From Betaproteobacteria bacterium UBA2293 (GTDB lineage: Bacteria > Pseudomonadota > Gammaproteobacteria > Burkholderiales > Rhodocyclaceae): a stretch of 7,531 nucleotides of DNA. The translations under genes were made by a program, and so were the position numbers. Shown here piece by piece: positions 1 to 7,116 of the stretch. The notes below the pieces were generated by a model. The model did no database searches. It saw only the letters and a program-made list of their open reading frames with translations, and was not told where the DNA came from. The stretch is from positions 1 to 7,531 of the forward strand of contig DDWF01000140.1 in assembly GCA_002345845.1 (NCBI GenBank), read 5' to 3'. The stretch's first letter is position 1. The number at the start of each line of letters is the position of its first letter.

Positions 1-808
1 TCTCGATCTGCACGGCGCGGAAGAAGTTGGCATGGCTCTTGGTCCAGTCGTGCAGGTAGGCGTCGGCATCGATGTAGCCGACCAGTTCGCGGGCGATGCG
101 CGGGGCCATGAACAGGTCGTCCACCTTCAGGCGCACACCGGTCACCCGATCCTCCATCTGGTACAGGCGCTGGGCGTCCTCCAGGTTGATCAGCGCCAGG
201 CCGGAATCGTATTCGTACATGCCGACCTCGAAGATGCCGACGACACGGAAGGACTTCAGCCGCGGCACCACGCCGGCCGGCGTCACCGTGCCCTGCGGCG
301 CGATCAGCGTCACCTTGTCGCCGGTGAACACGCGCAACGAGCGCGCCAGGTCGGCGCCGAGGACGACACCGAACTCACCCGGGCGCAGGTCGTCGAGGCT
401 GCCGCTCTTGATCGTCTGGCGGAAGTCGGCAACGCGGTCCTCCTGCTCGGGCAGGATACCGCGCACCAGGGCGCCCTTGACGCTGCCATCGACAGTGAAC
501 ATCGCCTGCGACTGGACGAAGGGTGCGGTCGCCCGCACTTCCGGGTGTTTGCTCGCCTGCGCCGCCAGCGCCGGCCAATTCTCCAGTTCGCCATTGATGC
601 CGGTGATCTGGATGTGCGAGGCGACGCCGAGGATGCGCTCGCGCAATTCCTTCTGGAAGCCGTTCATCACCGACAGCACGACAATCAGCGCGGCGACGCC
701 GAGGCCGATGCCGAGCATCGAGATCAGCGAGATGAAGGAAATAAAATGGTTGCGGCGCTTGGCGCGGGTGTAGCGCAAGCCGATCAGCAGTTCGTAAGGC
801 AGGGCCAT
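1..808 (-). CDS. lolC: LolC/LolE-type lipoprotein-releasing ABC transporter permease (partial, N-terminal 269 residues)
   Basis: Inner-membrane permease of the LolCDE complex, which uses ATP hydrolysis by LolD to extract lipoproteins from the inner membrane and pass them to LolA. I translated it by hand from the ATG at 808-806; the frame stays open to base 2, so the C-terminal part with the remaining membrane segments is outside the window. It begins MALPYELLIGLRYTRAKRRN, followed by a hydrophobic helix at about residues 24-47 ending in LSVMNGFQKELRERILG. That is the hallmark start of LolC/LolE proteins (E. coli has LLIGLR and LSAMNGFERELNNRIL). The long segment after about residue 50 is the periplasmic domain. 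Many betaproteobacteria carry one LolC/E-type permease, so I cannot separate LolC from LolE; the N-terminus resembles E. coli LolE slightly more. No clear Shine-Dalgarno is visible before the ATG. The gene lies 93 bp after trkA on the same strand and may have its own promoter. Confidence 0.93.
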   Translation of the reverse strand, partial: MALPYELLIGLRYTRAKRRNHFISFISLISMLGIGLGVAALIVVLSVMNGFQKELRERILGVASHIQITGINGELENWPALAAQASKHPEVRATAPFVQSQAMFTVDGSVKGALVRGILPEQEDRVADFRQTIKSGSLDDLRPGEFGVVLGADLARSLRVFTGDKVTLIAPQGTVTPAGVVPRLKSFRVVGIFEVGMYEYDSGLALINLEDAQRLYQMEDRVTGVRLKVDDLFMAPRIARELVGYIDADAYLHDWTKSHANFFRAVQIE

Positions 809-901
809 GCGGCGTGGGGAAAATGGGAAAGGCGCTATGGTACTACCGGAACGTCGTCCGCCTCTCGCCAACGCCATGGCGGCGAAATCTCCAGTGGCGC
901 G

Positions 902-2275
902 TCAGAAGAGGCCGTTGCGTTCCTGGAACAGTTTTTCCACCGCCGCCACCTGGCGCTTGCGGGTGCAGAAGACGACAACGTGGTCGCCACTTTCGATGAC
1001 CGTGTCGTGATGCGGGATGATCACCTCGGCCTCCCGCAGGATGGCGCAAATGTGGGCGCCGGGGATGCGCGGCAGTTCCTCGATGCGGCGGCCGATGACA
1101 CGCGAGTTGCGGCGCTCGCCGCGGACCACCAGTTCAACGGCTTCGGCGGCACCGCGGCGCAGACGGTGGATGCGCGCCACCTCGGCCTGGCGGATATGGG
1201 TGAGCAGGCTGCCGATGGAGATCTGCGCCGGTGACAGGCCGATGTCGATCGGCCCGCCCTCGACCATCTCGGCATAGGCGCGACGATTGATCAGCGCCAG
1301 CACCCGCTGGCAGCCGAGACGCTTGGCCAGCGAGGCGGCCATGATGTTGTCCTCGTCGTCATTGGTCAGCGCCAGGAACATGTCGGTTTCGCCGATGCCC
1401 TGCTGGATCAACAGGGTTTCGTCGGTCGCCTCGCCGGTCAGCACCAGCGTTCGCTCCATCTGGGCAGCGATTGCCGCCGCCCGCTGAACATCACGCTCGA
1501 CCAGCTTGACCTGGCAATGGCCCTCGAGGCGCTGCGCCACCCGTGCGCCGATGCTGCCACCGCCAACAATAAGAATGCTGCGCACCGGGCCCTGCACACT
1601 GCGCAATTCCTGCAGGACGCAGCGGATGTGTTCGCTGGCAGCGAGCAGGAAGACTTCGTCGCCATCCTTCACCGGCGTATCGCCATCCGGCTCGATCGGC
1701 CGCGTCTCGCGGAAGATCGCCGCGATGCGGGCATCGACGCCGGGCGGCAGGTGATCGCGCATGGCGCGGATCGGCTGCCCGACGAGCAGGCCGCCGGTAT
1801 GGGCGCGGACGCCGACCAGGGTCAGCCGCCCTTCGGCGAATTCCACCACCTGCAGGGCTTCCGGATACTCGATCAGCTTGGCGATGTAGTCGCTGATTTC
1901 CTGTTCCGGGCAGAGGGCGAAATTGACGGCAAAGTTGCGTTCCGACAGCAGCTCCGGATCGAGAAAATCGGCTGTACGCAGGCGGGCAATGCGCGTCGGC
2001 ACGGCGAACTTCTGGTAGGCAATCTTGCAGGCCACCAGATTGTTCTGATCAGAGTGGGTGACGGCGATCAGCAAGTCGGCTGACTTGATGCCGGCCGTTT
2101 TGAGCACCGACGGCAAGGCCCCGTTGCCGACCACCGTGCGCACGTCGAGACGATCGGCGAGCAGACGCAGACTGTCCTCGTCCAGGTCGATCAGGGTGAT
2201 GTCGTTGGCTTCCGAAACCAGGGCTTCGGCGAGACTGGAGCCGACCTGGCCGGCACCGAGAATGATGATGTTCAT
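902..2275 (-). CDS. trkA: Trk potassium uptake system peripheral protein TrkA
   Basis: Cytoplasmic regulatory (RCK/KTN) subunit that binds NAD(H) or other nucleotides and gates the TrkH K+ channel. The protein is 457 aa, against 458 in E. coli. It has the duplicated architecture of full-length TrkA: a first Rossmann domain from residue 1 with GAGQVG at 7-12 and acidic D30 at the end of strand 2; a first TrkA_C domain at about 143-225; a second Rossmann domain with GGGSIG at 238-243 and acidic E260; and a second TrkA_C domain at about 369-450. Both glycine motifs are intact, so both nucleotide sites look functional. The start ATG lies 14 bp after the trkH stop, with a GGGAA stretch just upstream as a modest ribosome binding site, consistent with co-transcription. 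The stop is TGA at 904-902. No intrinsic terminator with a T-tract follows. Nothing is truncated. Confidence 0.97.
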   Translation of the reverse strand: MNIIILGAGQVGSSLAEALVSEANDITLIDLDEDSLRLLADRLDVRTVVGNGALPSVLKTAGIKSADLLIAVTHSDQNNLVACKIAYQKFAVPTRIARLRTADFLDPELLSERNFAVNFALCPEQEISDYIAKLIEYPEALQVVEFAEGRLTLVGVRAHTGGLLVGQPIRAMRDHLPPGVDARIAAIFRETRPIEPDGDTPVKDGDEVFLLAASEHIRCVLQELRSVQGPVRSILIVGGGSIGARVAQRLEGHCQVKLVERDVQRAAAIAAQMERTLVLTGEATDETLLIQQGIGETDMFLALTNDDEDNIMAASLAKRLGCQRVLALINRRAYAEMVEGGPIDIGLSPAQISIGSLLTHIRQAEVARIHRLRRGAAEAVELVVRGERRNSRVIGRRIEELPRIPGAHICAILREAEVIIPHHDTVIESGDHVVVFCTRKRQVAAVEKLFQERNGLF

Positions 2276-2289
2276 GAATTTTTCCCGGC

Positions 2290-3744
2290 TCAGCGCCGCC
2301 AGAAGGCCGGCGTCAGCACGACCAGCAGGGTGAATATTTCGAGGCGGCCGAGCAGCATGGCGAAGATGCAGACCCAGGTCTGGAAGTCTTCGAGCACGGC
2401 GAAGGTGGTGGATGGACCGACATCGCCGAGGCCGGGGCCGGTGTTATTGACGCTGGCGACGATGGCGGTGAAGGCGGTGACGACGTCGAGGCCGGTAAAT
2501 ACGAGGATCAGGGTCAGCGCGACGATACTGACCATGTACATGAAAGCGAAGGCAAGCACCGCAAAAAGGATGGGCTGCGGCGCAACATGACCACCAAAAC
2601 GAACACTGTGCACGGCATTGGGATGCATGGCGCGGATCACTTCGCGATAGACCTGCTTGTAGAGTAACAGGGCGCGCGCCATCTTGATGCCGCCGCCAGT
2701 GGAACCGGCACTAGTGGCAAAACTGCACAGGAAAAGCATCCAGAACGGGGCAAAGAGCGGCCACTGGGCGTAGTCCACGCTGGCATAGCCGGTCGTCGTG
2801 GCAATCGAGATGACATTGAAGGCGGCGTGGCGCAACGCCGTCAGCGGTTCGGCATAAATGCCGGCCAGCCAGATGAAGACGGCAATCAGCAGCACCGAGG
2901 CCAGACAGACGGCAAGAAACCAGCGGGCCTCCGGATCATGGACATAGGGATGCAGCGAGCGACCGCGCGCAGCCAGGAACAGGGTGCCGAAATTCATGCC
3001 GGCAATCAGCATGAAGACAATGGCGACCAATTCGATGGCCGGTGAATTGAAATAGCCATAGCTGGCATCATGTGTCGAGAAGCCACCCAGGCCCATGGTC
3101 GAAAAGCCGTGGCAGACTGCATCGAACCAATCCATGCCGGCAAAATGGTAGGCCAGGATGCAGAGCAGCGAAACCGCCACATAGACGGCCCACAAGCCCT
3201 TTGCCGTTTCGGCGATGCGTGGCGTCATCTTGGCATCCTTCATCGGTCCCGGCGTCTCGGCCTTGAACATCTGCCGGCCGCCAATACCGAGCAGCGGCAG
3301 GATGGCGACGGCGAGCACGATCAAGCCCATGGCGCCGACCCAGACCAGTTGATGCCGCCACAGGTTGATCGACATCGGCAGCATATCGAGGCCGGAAAGC
3401 ACGGTCGCTCCGGTCGTCGTCAGGCCGGACATCGCCTCGAAGTAGGCATCGGTATGACTGACGCCGAGGTACAACATGAAGGGCAAGGCAGCGAAGGCCG
3501 GCAGTACTGTCCATACCAGCACCACCATCAGAAAACCGTCGCGCACGCCCAGTTCGCGGCTGACATGGCGATAGCGCACCCAGAGGAACAGGCCGCAGAG
3601 CAGGGTCAGGGCAAAAACCTCGTCGTAGACGGCCTGGGCGCCATCGTCGACGGCGTAGGAAAGGATCAGCGGCGGCAGGATGGTCAGGGCGAAAAGCATG
3701 GTGATCATGCCCAGGGCGCGCAGGACAGGAGCGTAGCGGTTCAT
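2290..3744 (-). CDS. trkH: Trk potassium transporter membrane subunit TrkH
   Basis: K+-translocating integral membrane protein of the TrkH/KtrB superfamily, 484 aa (E. coli TrkH 483). Four pore-loop repeats are visible, each with the selectivity-filter glycine: TTTG at 109-112, STMG at 215-218, TTTG at 316-319 and NNTG at 433-436. The SAGSTGGGIKMARALLLYKQ segment (345-364) is the intramembrane gating loop and following basic helix typical of the family. PGPMKDAKMTPRIAETAKGLW (about 165-185) closely matches the E. coli loop, and the C-terminus ends in FWRR, like FWRE in E. coli. I chose the ATG at 3744 (MNRYAPVLRALG): it gives the family length and sits 7 bp after the kdpE stop. A TTG at 3774 would add ten residues and overlap kdpE by 23 bp. 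No strong Shine-Dalgarno is present, so translation may be coupled to kdpE. TrkA is encoded next. Confidence 0.97.
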   Translation of the reverse strand: MNRYAPVLRALGMITMLFALTILPPLILSYAVDDGAQAVYDEVFALTLLCGLFLWVRYRHVSRELGVRDGFLMVVLVWTVLPAFAALPFMLYLGVSHTDAYFEAMSGLTTTGATVLSGLDMLPMSINLWRHQLVWVGAMGLIVLAVAILPLLGIGGRQMFKAETPGPMKDAKMTPRIAETAKGLWAVYVAVSLLCILAYHFAGMDWFDAVCHGFSTMGLGGFSTHDASYGYFNSPAIELVAIVFMLIAGMNFGTLFLAARGRSLHPYVHDPEARWFLAVCLASVLLIAVFIWLAGIYAEPLTALRHAAFNVISIATTTGYASVDYAQWPLFAPFWMLFLCSFATSAGSTGGGIKMARALLLYKQVYREVIRAMHPNAVHSVRFGGHVAPQPILFAVLAFAFMYMVSIVALTLILVFTGLDVVTAFTAIVASVNNTGPGLGDVGPSTTFAVLEDFQTWVCIFAMLLGRLEIFTLLVVLTPAFWRR

Positions 3745-3751
3745 CGCCGGA

Positions 3752-4444
3752 TCAAGGCTGAAAACGGTAGCCAACGCCGGTTTCGGTCAGGAAATGCCGC
3801 GGCTGGGTCGGGTCGTCTTCCAGCTTCTGCCGCAGGTGGCCGACATAGACGCGCAGATAGTGGCTGCTCTCGACATAGCTCGCCCCCCAGATGTCGCGCA
3901 GTAGCTTGCGCTGCGTCAGCACCTGGCCGGGATGGCTGACCAGCATGGCCAGCAGGCGGTATTCGATGGGCGTCAGATGGACCACCTCGCCGGCGCGCTT
4001 CACCTGGCGCTGCGCCAGGTCGACGGCGACAGAGCCGAACTCGAGCAGCGGCGCGACGCTTGCCGACGGCCGTTCGCGGCGGCGCAACAGGGCGCGCAGG
4101 CGGGCACGCAATTCGCCGACGCCGAAGGGCTTGGTCAGGTAATCGTCGGCCCCGGCGTCGAGGGCGTCGATCTTGTCGTGCTCGGCGGCCCTTGCCGACA
4201 GGATGAGGATGGGCAGGCTGGTCCAGTTGCGCAGATCGCGGATCAAGTCGATGCCGTTGCCGTCCGGCAGGCCGAGATCGAGAATCAGCAGATCGGGCGC
4301 CGCCTGCCCGACCGCCGCCAGACCCTGGGCGATAGTGCCCGCCTCGATGACGGCGCAGCCCTCCTCTTCCAGCGCCAGACGTACGAAGCGACGGATCTGC
4401 GGTTCATCCTCGACGATCAGGACGCTGGGCGGCGCCAGGCTCAT
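3752..4444 (-). CDS. kdpE: KdpE-type OmpR/PhoB-family response regulator
   Basis: DNA-binding partner of the kinase encoded immediately upstream; 230 aa from the ATG at 4444. The receiver domain (about 6-118) has the acidic pair in VEDE, phospho-acceptor D56 in LILDLGLPDGNG, switch serine S83 in LSAR and K105 in LTKPFG. The C-terminal winged helix (about 130-228) contains HLTPIEYRLLAMLVSHPGQV, SHYLRVYVGHLRQKLEDDP and ends TETGVGYRFQP. These signatures match E. coli KdpE closely (DLGLPDGDG, HLTPIEFRLL, SHYLRIYMGHLRQKLE, TETGIGYRF), so the KdpE subfamily call is firm. A GTG at 4450 is possible, but the ATG makes a 4-bp ATGA overlap with the kinase stop and has GGAG five bases upstream. No kdpFABC genes lie nearby; instead trkH starts 7 bp after the stop, so Trk is the natural candidate target. 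Whether it also controls a Kdp pump elsewhere cannot be seen. Confidence 0.93.
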   Translation of the reverse strand: MSLAPPSVLIVEDEPQIRRFVRLALEEEGCAVIEAGTIAQGLAAVGQAAPDLLILDLGLPDGNGIDLIRDLRNWTSLPILILSARAAEHDKIDALDAGADDYLTKPFGVGELRARLRALLRRRERPSASVAPLLEFGSVAVDLAQRQVKRAGEVVHLTPIEYRLLAMLVSHPGQVLTQRKLLRDIWGASYVESSHYLRVYVGHLRQKLEDDPTQPRHFLTETGVGYRFQP

Positions 4445-5931
4445 GGCCACTCCGGCTCGACCACCGGCGGCTCGCCGCGCGGCAGGGCGAAAACCCCCAG
4501 CGCCCCGCCGCCGCTCCGCTGTTCGATGCGGATGCTGCCGCCGTGCGCCTCGACGATGGCGTGACAGATAGCCAGGCCGAGGCCGGTGCCCGGTTTGTCC
4601 GACTCGCGCTCGCCGCGCACGAACATCTCGAACAACTGCTGGTTGCCGCCCTCGGCAAAGCCCGGCCCGCGGTCGCCAACCGCCACTTCGACCGTACTGC
4701 CGACCTGCTGTGCGATGACGGCGATGTCGCCCCCCGCTGGCGAATATTTGGCGGCGTTTTCCAGCAGGTTGCAGAGCACGCGCTCGATCAGCACGGCATC
4801 GAAATTGAGCAGTGGCAGTTCGGGCTGCAGGTCGACGTGGACCCGATGCCGGCTCAGGGCGCCGCCAAGCAATTTGAGACTGCTGCCGATGACTTCATCG
4901 ATCGGCTGCCATTCACGACGCAGGTTGACCGAACCGGCATGCAGACGTGCCATTTCCAGCAGATTGGTTACCAGGCCGGCCAGGCGCCCGGCCTGTTCGC
5001 GCAGGGTGCCGGCCGTTTCCAGGGCGGCCGCCGGCAGTTGCGGACGACTGAGGAACAGCGAATCGGCGAGGCCGACGAGCACCGTCAGCGGCGTCCGCAG
5101 ATCGTGCGACAGCGCCGACAGTATGGAACTACGCAGGCGTTCGGTCGCCATGCGCAGCTCGGACGACTGAGCCACCTCGACGTAATGCAGGCGCTCGACG
5201 GCAATCGCCACCAGCGAAGCGAGCGCCTCCATCAGTGCCCGGTTTTCCGCCGCCGGCTGCGGCGAATCAGCGTCCAGGTGAATGGCGAGAATGCCGCGCA
5301 CGCGCATCGGCGCGGCCAGCGGCAGATAGTAGACGGCAGACTCCCCGGCCCCGGCAATGCACGCCCGCGTCTCCCGGGCACGGCTGGCGAGCGTGACATC
5401 GAACCAGGACGGCATCACCACCTCTGCCTCATCGATCTGCAAGGCGCTCGCCGCCCGCAATTCGCCAGCCACAAAACTCTCGACGATTTCCGCCACCTGC
5501 ATCAGGTTGAGCGCCCCGGCCAGCTTGCCGGCAATTTCGTAAAGCGCCCGCGTCCGCTGTTCGCGGCACTCGGCATCGCGCGCCTTCTCCTTCAGGCTGG
5601 CCGCCAGGTGGGCGGTGATCAGCGCCGTCGCCAGCATCACGGCGAAAGTGATCAGGTATTGCAGATTGCTCACCGCCAGCGAAAAGCGCGGCGGCACGAA
5701 AAAGACATCGAACAGCACCACACTGAGCACGGCGGCAAGCACCGCCGGATTGCGGCCGAGGCTGAAGGCGACCAGCAGCACGGTGAGCAGGAAAAGCATG
5801 ACCATGTTGGCCAGGTCAAGCAGGCCGCTCAGTGGTGCGGCGACGAGGGCCGTGAGCGAGCAGGCGAGCACGCTCAATGCCATCTTCTGGCGTTCGCTGA
5901 AGCGCTCGACGACGGTTTCGCTAGTGGTCAT
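4441..5931 (-). CDS. Short KdpD-type sensor histidine kinase lacking the N-terminal KdpD and Usp domains
   Basis: Membrane histidine kinase, 496 aa from the ATG at 5931 (a second in-frame ATG at 5940 would add three residues; neither has a clear ribosome binding site). The order is: four closely packed hydrophobic segments at about 17-110 (the DUF4118 membrane module of KdpD, including the FDVFFVPPRFSLAVSNLQYL stretch at 74-93); a GAF-like region at about 127-250; HisKA with H276 in ALSHDLRTPLTVL; then the ATPase domain with N-box NLLENAAKYSP (388-398), G1 DRGPGF (420-425) and G2 GTGLGL (448-453). The H-box and membrane module match E. coli KdpD. That protein is about 894 aa and carries a Walker-type KdpD domain and a Usp domain ahead of the membrane part; both are absent here. 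The reading frame continues open far upstream, but that stretch is antisense to the RpfE-like gene and shows no KdpD motifs. The stop overlaps kdpE by 4 bp. Confidence 0.92.
   Translation of the reverse strand: MTTSETVVERFSERQKMALSVLACSLTALVAAPLSGLLDLANMVMLFLLTVLLVAFSLGRNPAVLAAVLSVVLFDVFFVPPRFSLAVSNLQYLITFAVMLATALITAHLAASLKEKARDAECREQRTRALYEIAGKLAGALNLMQVAEIVESFVAGELRAASALQIDEAEVVMPSWFDVTLASRARETRACIAGAGESAVYYLPLAAPMRVRGILAIHLDADSPQPAAENRALMEALASLVAIAVERLHYVEVAQSSELRMATERLRSSILSALSHDLRTPLTVLVGLADSLFLSRPQLPAAALETAGTLREQAGRLAGLVTNLLEMARLHAGSVNLRREWQPIDEVIGSSLKLLGGALSRHRVHVDLQPELPLLNFDAVLIERVLCNLLENAAKYSPAGGDIAVIAQQVGSTVEVAVGDRGPGFAEGGNQQLFEMFVRGERESDKPGTGLGLAICHAIVEAHGGSIRIEQRSGGGALGVFALPRGEPPVVEPEWP
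4450..4453 (-). promoter_or_regulatory. Ribosome binding site that fixes the kdpE start
   Basis: GGAG on the minus strand ends five bases before ATG 4444, inside the last codons of the kinase gene. It would overlap the alternative GTG at 4450-4448, so it supports ATG 4444 and the ATGA overlap. Confidence 0.65.
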
Positions 5932-5954
5932 GCCGCGCATTCTGGCAAGGCCGG

Positions 5955-5973
5955 CGTAAAAATGTCGTAAAAA
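5955..5973. repeat. Perfect 8-bp direct repeat CGTAAAAA with 11-bp period in the divergent control region
   Basis: CGTAAAAA occurs at 5955-5962 and again at 5966-5973, separated by TGT; on the minus strand this reads TTTTTACGACATTTTTACG. A pair of direct half-sites one helical turn apart is how OmpR/PhoB-family dimers, including KdpE, usually bind DNA. The E. coli KdpE site, as I recall it, is also T-rich with a TTTACA-like half-site. The pair lies 24 bp before the kinase ATG at 5931 and just upstream of the rightward -35, so it may be a KdpE operator, an UP element, or both. The function is inference; the repeat itself is plain. Confidence 0.55.
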
Positions 5974-5982
5974 TTCGGCCGG

Positions 5983-6010
5983 CTGCCCGACTCGGCGCCG
6001 ATGGTAAAAT
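5983..6010 (+). promoter_or_regulatory. Predicted sigma-70-type promoter with extended -10 for the rpfE-like/recJ unit
   Basis: TGGTAAAAT at 6002-6010 is an extended -10: TG, one base, then TAAAAT with one mismatch to TATAAT. A weak -35 candidate CTGCCC (5983-5988, about 3 of 6 matches) lies 16 bp upstream. Transcription would start near 6016-6018, giving a leader of about 44 bases before the GTG at 6061. The element rules against ATG 6001 as the translation start, because that codon would lie upstream of the transcript start. A-tracts at 5958-5962 and 5969-5973 fall where an UP element would sit. Predicted by eye only. Confidence 0.6.
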
Positions 6011-6060
6011 TCGCCGTCGCCGGAACAGCCCCGGTACCCGCCCAACCACCTGGATCCACC

Positions 6061-7116
6061 GTGCGCCTTACCCTGCTCGTCCCCGAACTGATCTGGCCCG
6101 AACCCGGCGACCAGCACACTCTGGGGAAGCTCTCCCTGCCCGGCTTTGAATGGCTGGCTGCCCATGCCCGCTTCGAGCGCCGGCCAGCGGCTGCCTTCGA
6201 GACCGCCCTCGCCCGCCAGTTCGGCCTGCGCACCCCGGCCCTCGGCGCCCTGCGCCTGCTCGGCGAGGATCTCGGCGATGCCGCCGTCGACGGTCACTGG
6301 CTCTGTGCCGACCCGGTGCACCTGCGTTTTCACCACGAGCGCATCGTCCTCGCCGATGCCGGTGCCTTCGCCCTCGACGACGGGGAAGCCAGGGAGATTG
6401 CCGCGGCCATCAATGACGAATTTGCCGATATCGGTCAGCTCAAGGTAGCCAGCGCCCGCCGTTGGTATCTGAAACTGAATCCGGCCGGCAGCGCCTTTGC
6501 CGGCGCCTGTGCCCATGTCGCCGCACCGCTGTCGGTGGTCGCCGGGCGGCGGGTGGACAGCGAGATCACCGACAACGATGCGACGCTGACGCGCTGGCTG
6601 AACGAAGTCCAAATGTTCCTCCACGGCCATCCGCTCAACGTCCGCCGCGAGCAGGCCGGCAAGCCGGCGGTCAACAGCCTCTGGCTGTGGGGTGGCGGGC
6701 GCCTGAACCGTCCGCAGCCCGGCTACTTCACCGCCGTCTGGAGCGACCAGCCGCTGGCCACCGGCCTCGCCCGGGCTGCCGGCACGCCGGCCCATCCGCT
6801 GCCCGACGGCCTCGCCGGTCTGTTGCGTCTGGCCTCGCCGGGGACGGCGCCGCTGGTCGTCCTCGACAGCCTGCTGCCGCCGGTGCTTTACGAGGACAGC
6901 GACGGCTGGCGCAGCGCCTGGCAGGCCCTCGATGCCGACTGGCTGGCGCCGTTGCGCCGGGCACTCGGCCAGCCGGTGCGCGAACTGAACATCATCGCCC
7001 CGACCATTTATGGCGAATTGCACTGGTCGCTGCGCGCCATCGACCGCTGGAAATTCTGGCGCCGTGGCCAGCCACTGGCGGCACTCGCCCAGCAACTCGC
7101 CGAAGGACAGCCGTGA
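6061..7116 (+). CDS. RpfE-like conserved protein of unknown function (sometimes annotated as phosphoglycerate mutase)
   Basis: 351 aa from a GTG start, beginning MRLTLLVPELIWPEPGD. I recognise it as the proteobacterial family that includes the Xanthomonas 'regulatory protein RpfE' and is often loosely labelled phosphoglycerate mutase; this is recall, not a search. Visible conserved-looking motifs are D171-N-D in ITDNDATLTRWLNEVQMFLH, NSLWLWGGG at 205-213, and an aromatic and basic tail with KFWRR at 331-335. There is no signal peptide or membrane helix, so it should be cytoplasmic. The reaction is unknown. A longer reading from ATG 6001 exists, but an extended -10 element (6002-6010) covers that ATG, so the transcript should start downstream of it. 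The 20 extra residues (rich in A, P and V) also look non-coding. A weak GGA precedes the GTG. Its TGA overlaps the recJ GTG (GTGA), indicating translational coupling. In Xanthomonas, rpfE likewise lies by recJ. Confidence 0.8.
   Translation: MRLTLLVPELIWPEPGDQHTLGKLSLPGFEWLAAHARFERRPAAAFETALARQFGLRTPALGALRLLGEDLGDAAVDGHWLCADPVHLRFHHERIVLADAGAFALDDGEAREIAAAINDEFADIGQLKVASARRWYLKLNPAGSAFAGACAHVAAPLSVVAGRRVDSEITDNDATLTRWLNEVQMFLHGHPLNVRREQAGKPAVNSLWLWGGGRLNRPQPGYFTAVWSDQPLATGLARAAGTPAHPLPDGLAGLLRLASPGTAPLVVLDSLLPPVLYEDSDGWRSAWQALDADWLAPLRRALGQPVRELNIIAPTIYGELHWSLRAIDRWKFWRRGQPLAALAQQLAEGQP
7102..7107 (+). promoter_or_regulatory. Shine-Dalgarno sequence for recJ
   Basis: GAAGGA five bases before the GTG start of recJ, embedded in the end of the RpfE-like gene. 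It is the best ribosome binding site in the window and decides the non-ATG start. Confidence 0.75.

Noticed and set aside
837..842. TACCAT on the minus strand as a -10 for a separate lolC promoter.
   Set aside because: It matches only 4 of 6 positions and has no acceptable -35 at 16-18 bp spacing and no TG extension; too weak to call.
865..885. Inverted repeat (TCGCC/GGCGA arms, with inner palindrome CGCCATGGCG) between trkA and lolC, considered as a terminator.
   Set aside because: The stem is only 5 bp with a long loop, and no T-tract follows on the minus strand, so an intrinsic terminator is not supported.
32..1234. Plus-strand open frame of 400 codons across the lolC and trkA genes.
   Set aside because: It is antisense to two clearly recognised genes, crosses their boundary, and its translation is low-complexity (A, R, D, H, Q) with no recognisable domain.
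3745..3774. TTG at 3774 as the trkH start.
   Set aside because: It would overlap the end of kdpE by 23 bp and add ten residues beyond the family's usual N-terminus; ATG 3744 gives the expected length and alignment.
3070..3939. Plus-strand open frame of 289 codons opposite trkH and kdpE.
   Set aside because: It is antisense to two well-supported genes, with a Q/H/R/D-rich translation of no recognisable family.
4543..5970. Plus-strand open frame of 475 codons opposite the kinase gene.
   Set aside because: It is a shadow of the kinase codons; the composition (R, Q, H, G) is typical of antisense frames in GC-rich DNA and no motif is visible.
5941..7095. An upstream extension of the kinase frame that would give a protein of 884 residues, close to full-length KdpD.
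   Set aside because: The added stretch is antisense to the RpfE-like gene, is rich in R, G, A and Q, lacks Walker A or Usp motifs, and runs through the promoter region. The length match with KdpD is a coincidence of GC-rich antisense frames.
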